The notes beneath the pieces were generated by a model. That model had not been told where the DNA came from. It was given only the letters and a program-made list of their open reading frames with translations, and did no database searches. The position numbers and the translations under genes are program-made. A DNA stretch of 6,594 nucleotides from Oscillospiraceae bacterium (GTDB lineage: Bacteria > Bacillota > Clostridia > Oscillospirales > Ruminococcaceae): NCBI GenBank assembly GCA_009782665.1, contig WRIP01000075.1:1-6594 (forward strand), given 5' to 3'. Of this stretch, positions 5,581-6,594 are shown one piece after another (the stretch's first letter is position 1; every line of letters starts with the position of its first letter).

Positions 5581-5617
5581 TACTTTTGATATAATCTAGA
5601 TGTGGATATCAAAAGTA
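5581..5617. repeat. Perfect 12-bp inverted repeat at the recG start region
   Basis: TACTTTTGATAT (5581-5592) and ATATCAAAAGTA (5606-5617) are exact reverse complements separated by 13 bp. The left arm overlaps the extended -10 element of the recG promoter. The spacer holds the candidate GTG start, and the right arm ends on the first base of the candidate ATG. No T tract follows, so it is not a standard terminator for fakA. It could be an operator, or an RNA hairpin in read-through transcripts from fakA that affects recG translation. Confidence 0.7.
5587..5595 (+). promoter_or_regulatory. Extended -10 promoter of recG
   Basis: TGATATAAT contains a perfect TATAAT (5590-5595) preceded by TGA, the TGn extension that can replace a good -35. 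The best -35 candidate at 17-bp spacing is TACAAA (5567-5572), only 3/6. Transcription would start near 5602, at or next to the candidate GTG start codon, so the message could be leaderless or nearly so. Confidence 0.5.
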
Positions 5618-6594
5618 TGCAACTTGGATTAGTAAAGGGAATCGGTGAGAGTCGCGAAAAGCTTTTTCTTAAGCTTGGCATTAGCTCTATCGATCTTCTT
5701 TTATGCCATTATCCAAGACGATATATCGACATGAGCGACTGTCGGTCGGTGACCGACGTTACCGCTGTCGACAGCGCGATATATAGGCTGACTGTCCTGA
5801 AGAAAGAACCGACTAAAGCACTCTATGGGGGACGAACCCTGACTAGAATAGAAGCAATAGACGAAGACTCAGTCTCCGACGACAAAAACCCTGCGAATAA
5901 TAACAATCTGGTGAATATCCTCTACTTCAACAACATATATACACCCTTGGAACTGAGAGTAGATGAGAAATACCTGTTTTACGGAAAAATCAATCGAACC
6001 TTCATATCTAACGATATGAATAATCCCTGGATTGTTAAACCCCAGGATATCAATAAGTTGACTCCTGTCTACCCCACCACCGTTGGTCTCTCCTCAAACC
6101 TCATTGCTAATACCGTTTCAAATGCACTGAAAGGATATATCCATTTCATTGAAGAAACGTTACCCTCTACATTGATGGACAACTATCGTCTTATCTCACG
6201 AAGGCAGGCGATAGAACAAATACACCAGCCAAAAACTCATGAGGATATATCAGAAGCAAGAAAGCGCTTGATTTTTGAAGAACTCCTTGTGTTGTTGCTC
6301 GGGATGATGCGATTCAAAGAACGCAACCGACAGACAACCAATCTACACATCACCGATGATATTTCACAAAAATTCATCGCTTCTCTGGATTTCCGATTGA
6401 CCGATGCACAGACACGCAGTGTCAATGAGATTCTACTGGATCTGAAGCAGAGCATACCGATGAGTAGACTGTTACAGGGTGATGTGGGAAGCGGTAAAAC
6501 CGTTGTAGCCGCTGTTGCGGCGGCAGTAATTGTCGCCAGTGGGTATCAAGTAGCAATTATGGTACCAACTGAAATACTCGCCCTACAACACTAT
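5602..6594 (+). CDS. recG: ATP-dependent DNA helicase RecG, N-terminal part (truncated by window edge)
   Basis: RecG remodels stalled replication forks and branched recombination intermediates. The open frame runs to the right edge: 331 codons from GTG 5602, or 326 from ATG 5617; a full RecG is about 680-700 residues. From the GTG, the helix-hairpin-helix-like GLVKGIGESREKLFLKLGI (8-26) and LLLCHYPRRYID (30-41) open the wedge domain; NILYFNNIY and KYLFYGKINR belong to its OB fold. A loop rich in Asp and Asn (about residues 91-105) looks like a short insertion. ARKRLIFEELLVLLLGM and FRLTDAQTRSVNEI lead into the helicase core with Walker A GDVGSGKT (6478-6501) and motif Ia VPTEILALQHY at the edge. 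Neither start has a convincing Shine-Dalgarno; GTG 5602 was chosen because it is the upstream in-frame option and coincides with the predicted transcript start, but ATG 5617 is equally possible. It lies 36 bp after fakA. Confidence 0.92.
   Translation, partial: MDIKSMQLGLVKGIGESREKLFLKLGISSIDLLLCHYPRRYIDMSDCRSVTDVTAVDSAIYRLTVLKKEPTKALYGGRTLTRIEAIDEDSVSDDKNPANNNNLVNILYFNNIYTPLELRVDEKYLFYGKINRTFISNDMNNPWIVKPQDINKLTPVYPTTVGLSSNLIANTVSNALKGYIHFIEETLPSTLMDNYRLISRRQAIEQIHQPKTHEDISEARKRLIFEELLVLLLGMMRFKERNRQTTNLHITDDISQKFIASLDFRLTDAQTRSVNEILLDLKQSIPMSRLLQGDVGSGKTVVAAVAAAVIVASGYQVAIMVPTEILALQHY

Noticed and set aside
5581..5617. Inverted repeat as the fakA terminator
   Set aside because: The stem is AT-rich and is followed by AGTATGCAACTT rather than a T run.
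5600..5632. ATG at 5600 as the recG start
   Set aside because: It is out of frame with RecG and meets a stop after ten codons.

Overview
The window looks like a chromosomal segment of a low-to-moderate GC Gram-positive bacterium (Bacillota, probably clostridial or a relative). The reasons are strong AGGAGG-type ribosome binding sites, sigma-A-like promoters, the standard genetic code (TGG for Trp, TGA unused inside genes), and the gene order Asp23-family protein - fatty acid kinase FakA - RecG, which resembles the yloU-yloV-recG neighbourhood of Bacillus. The species cannot be named from the sequence alone. Five complete and two edge-truncated protein genes are supported. No rRNA, tRNA, CRISPR array or insertion sequence was seen.

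Left part (1-1318). A YafY/WYL-type transcriptional regulator is read leftwards and runs off the left edge. Its promoter carries a perfect inverted repeat (TGACAT-N4-ATGTCA), so autoregulation is likely. Divergent from it, after a 317-bp intergenic stretch, is a small isochorismatase-fold cysteine hydrolase with an intact Asp-Lys-Cys triad, closed by a clear intrinsic terminator.

Middle part (1319-3524). A two-gene operon encodes a SatD-family protein with an unusual TPR-like C-terminal extension and a DUF3307 multi-pass membrane protein. Its promoter is bracketed by two ACCG-N4-CGGT-like sites, which together form a 17-bp interrupted inverted repeat. The SatD N-terminal domain shows a motif order resembling class III nucleotidyl cyclases. 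This pair is the least understood and most interesting part of the window.

Right part (3425-6594). A housekeeping block starts from a promoter whose predicted start site falls inside a terminator-like hairpin. It contains an Asp23/Gls24-family protein, FakA (fatty acid kinase: DhaL-like ATP domain, His/Cys middle domain, C-terminal FakB-interaction region) and the first half of the RecG helicase, which runs off the right edge. The recG start region holds an extended -10 promoter, no good Shine-Dalgarno sequence, and a perfect 12-bp inverted repeat enclosing one candidate start codon and touching the other.
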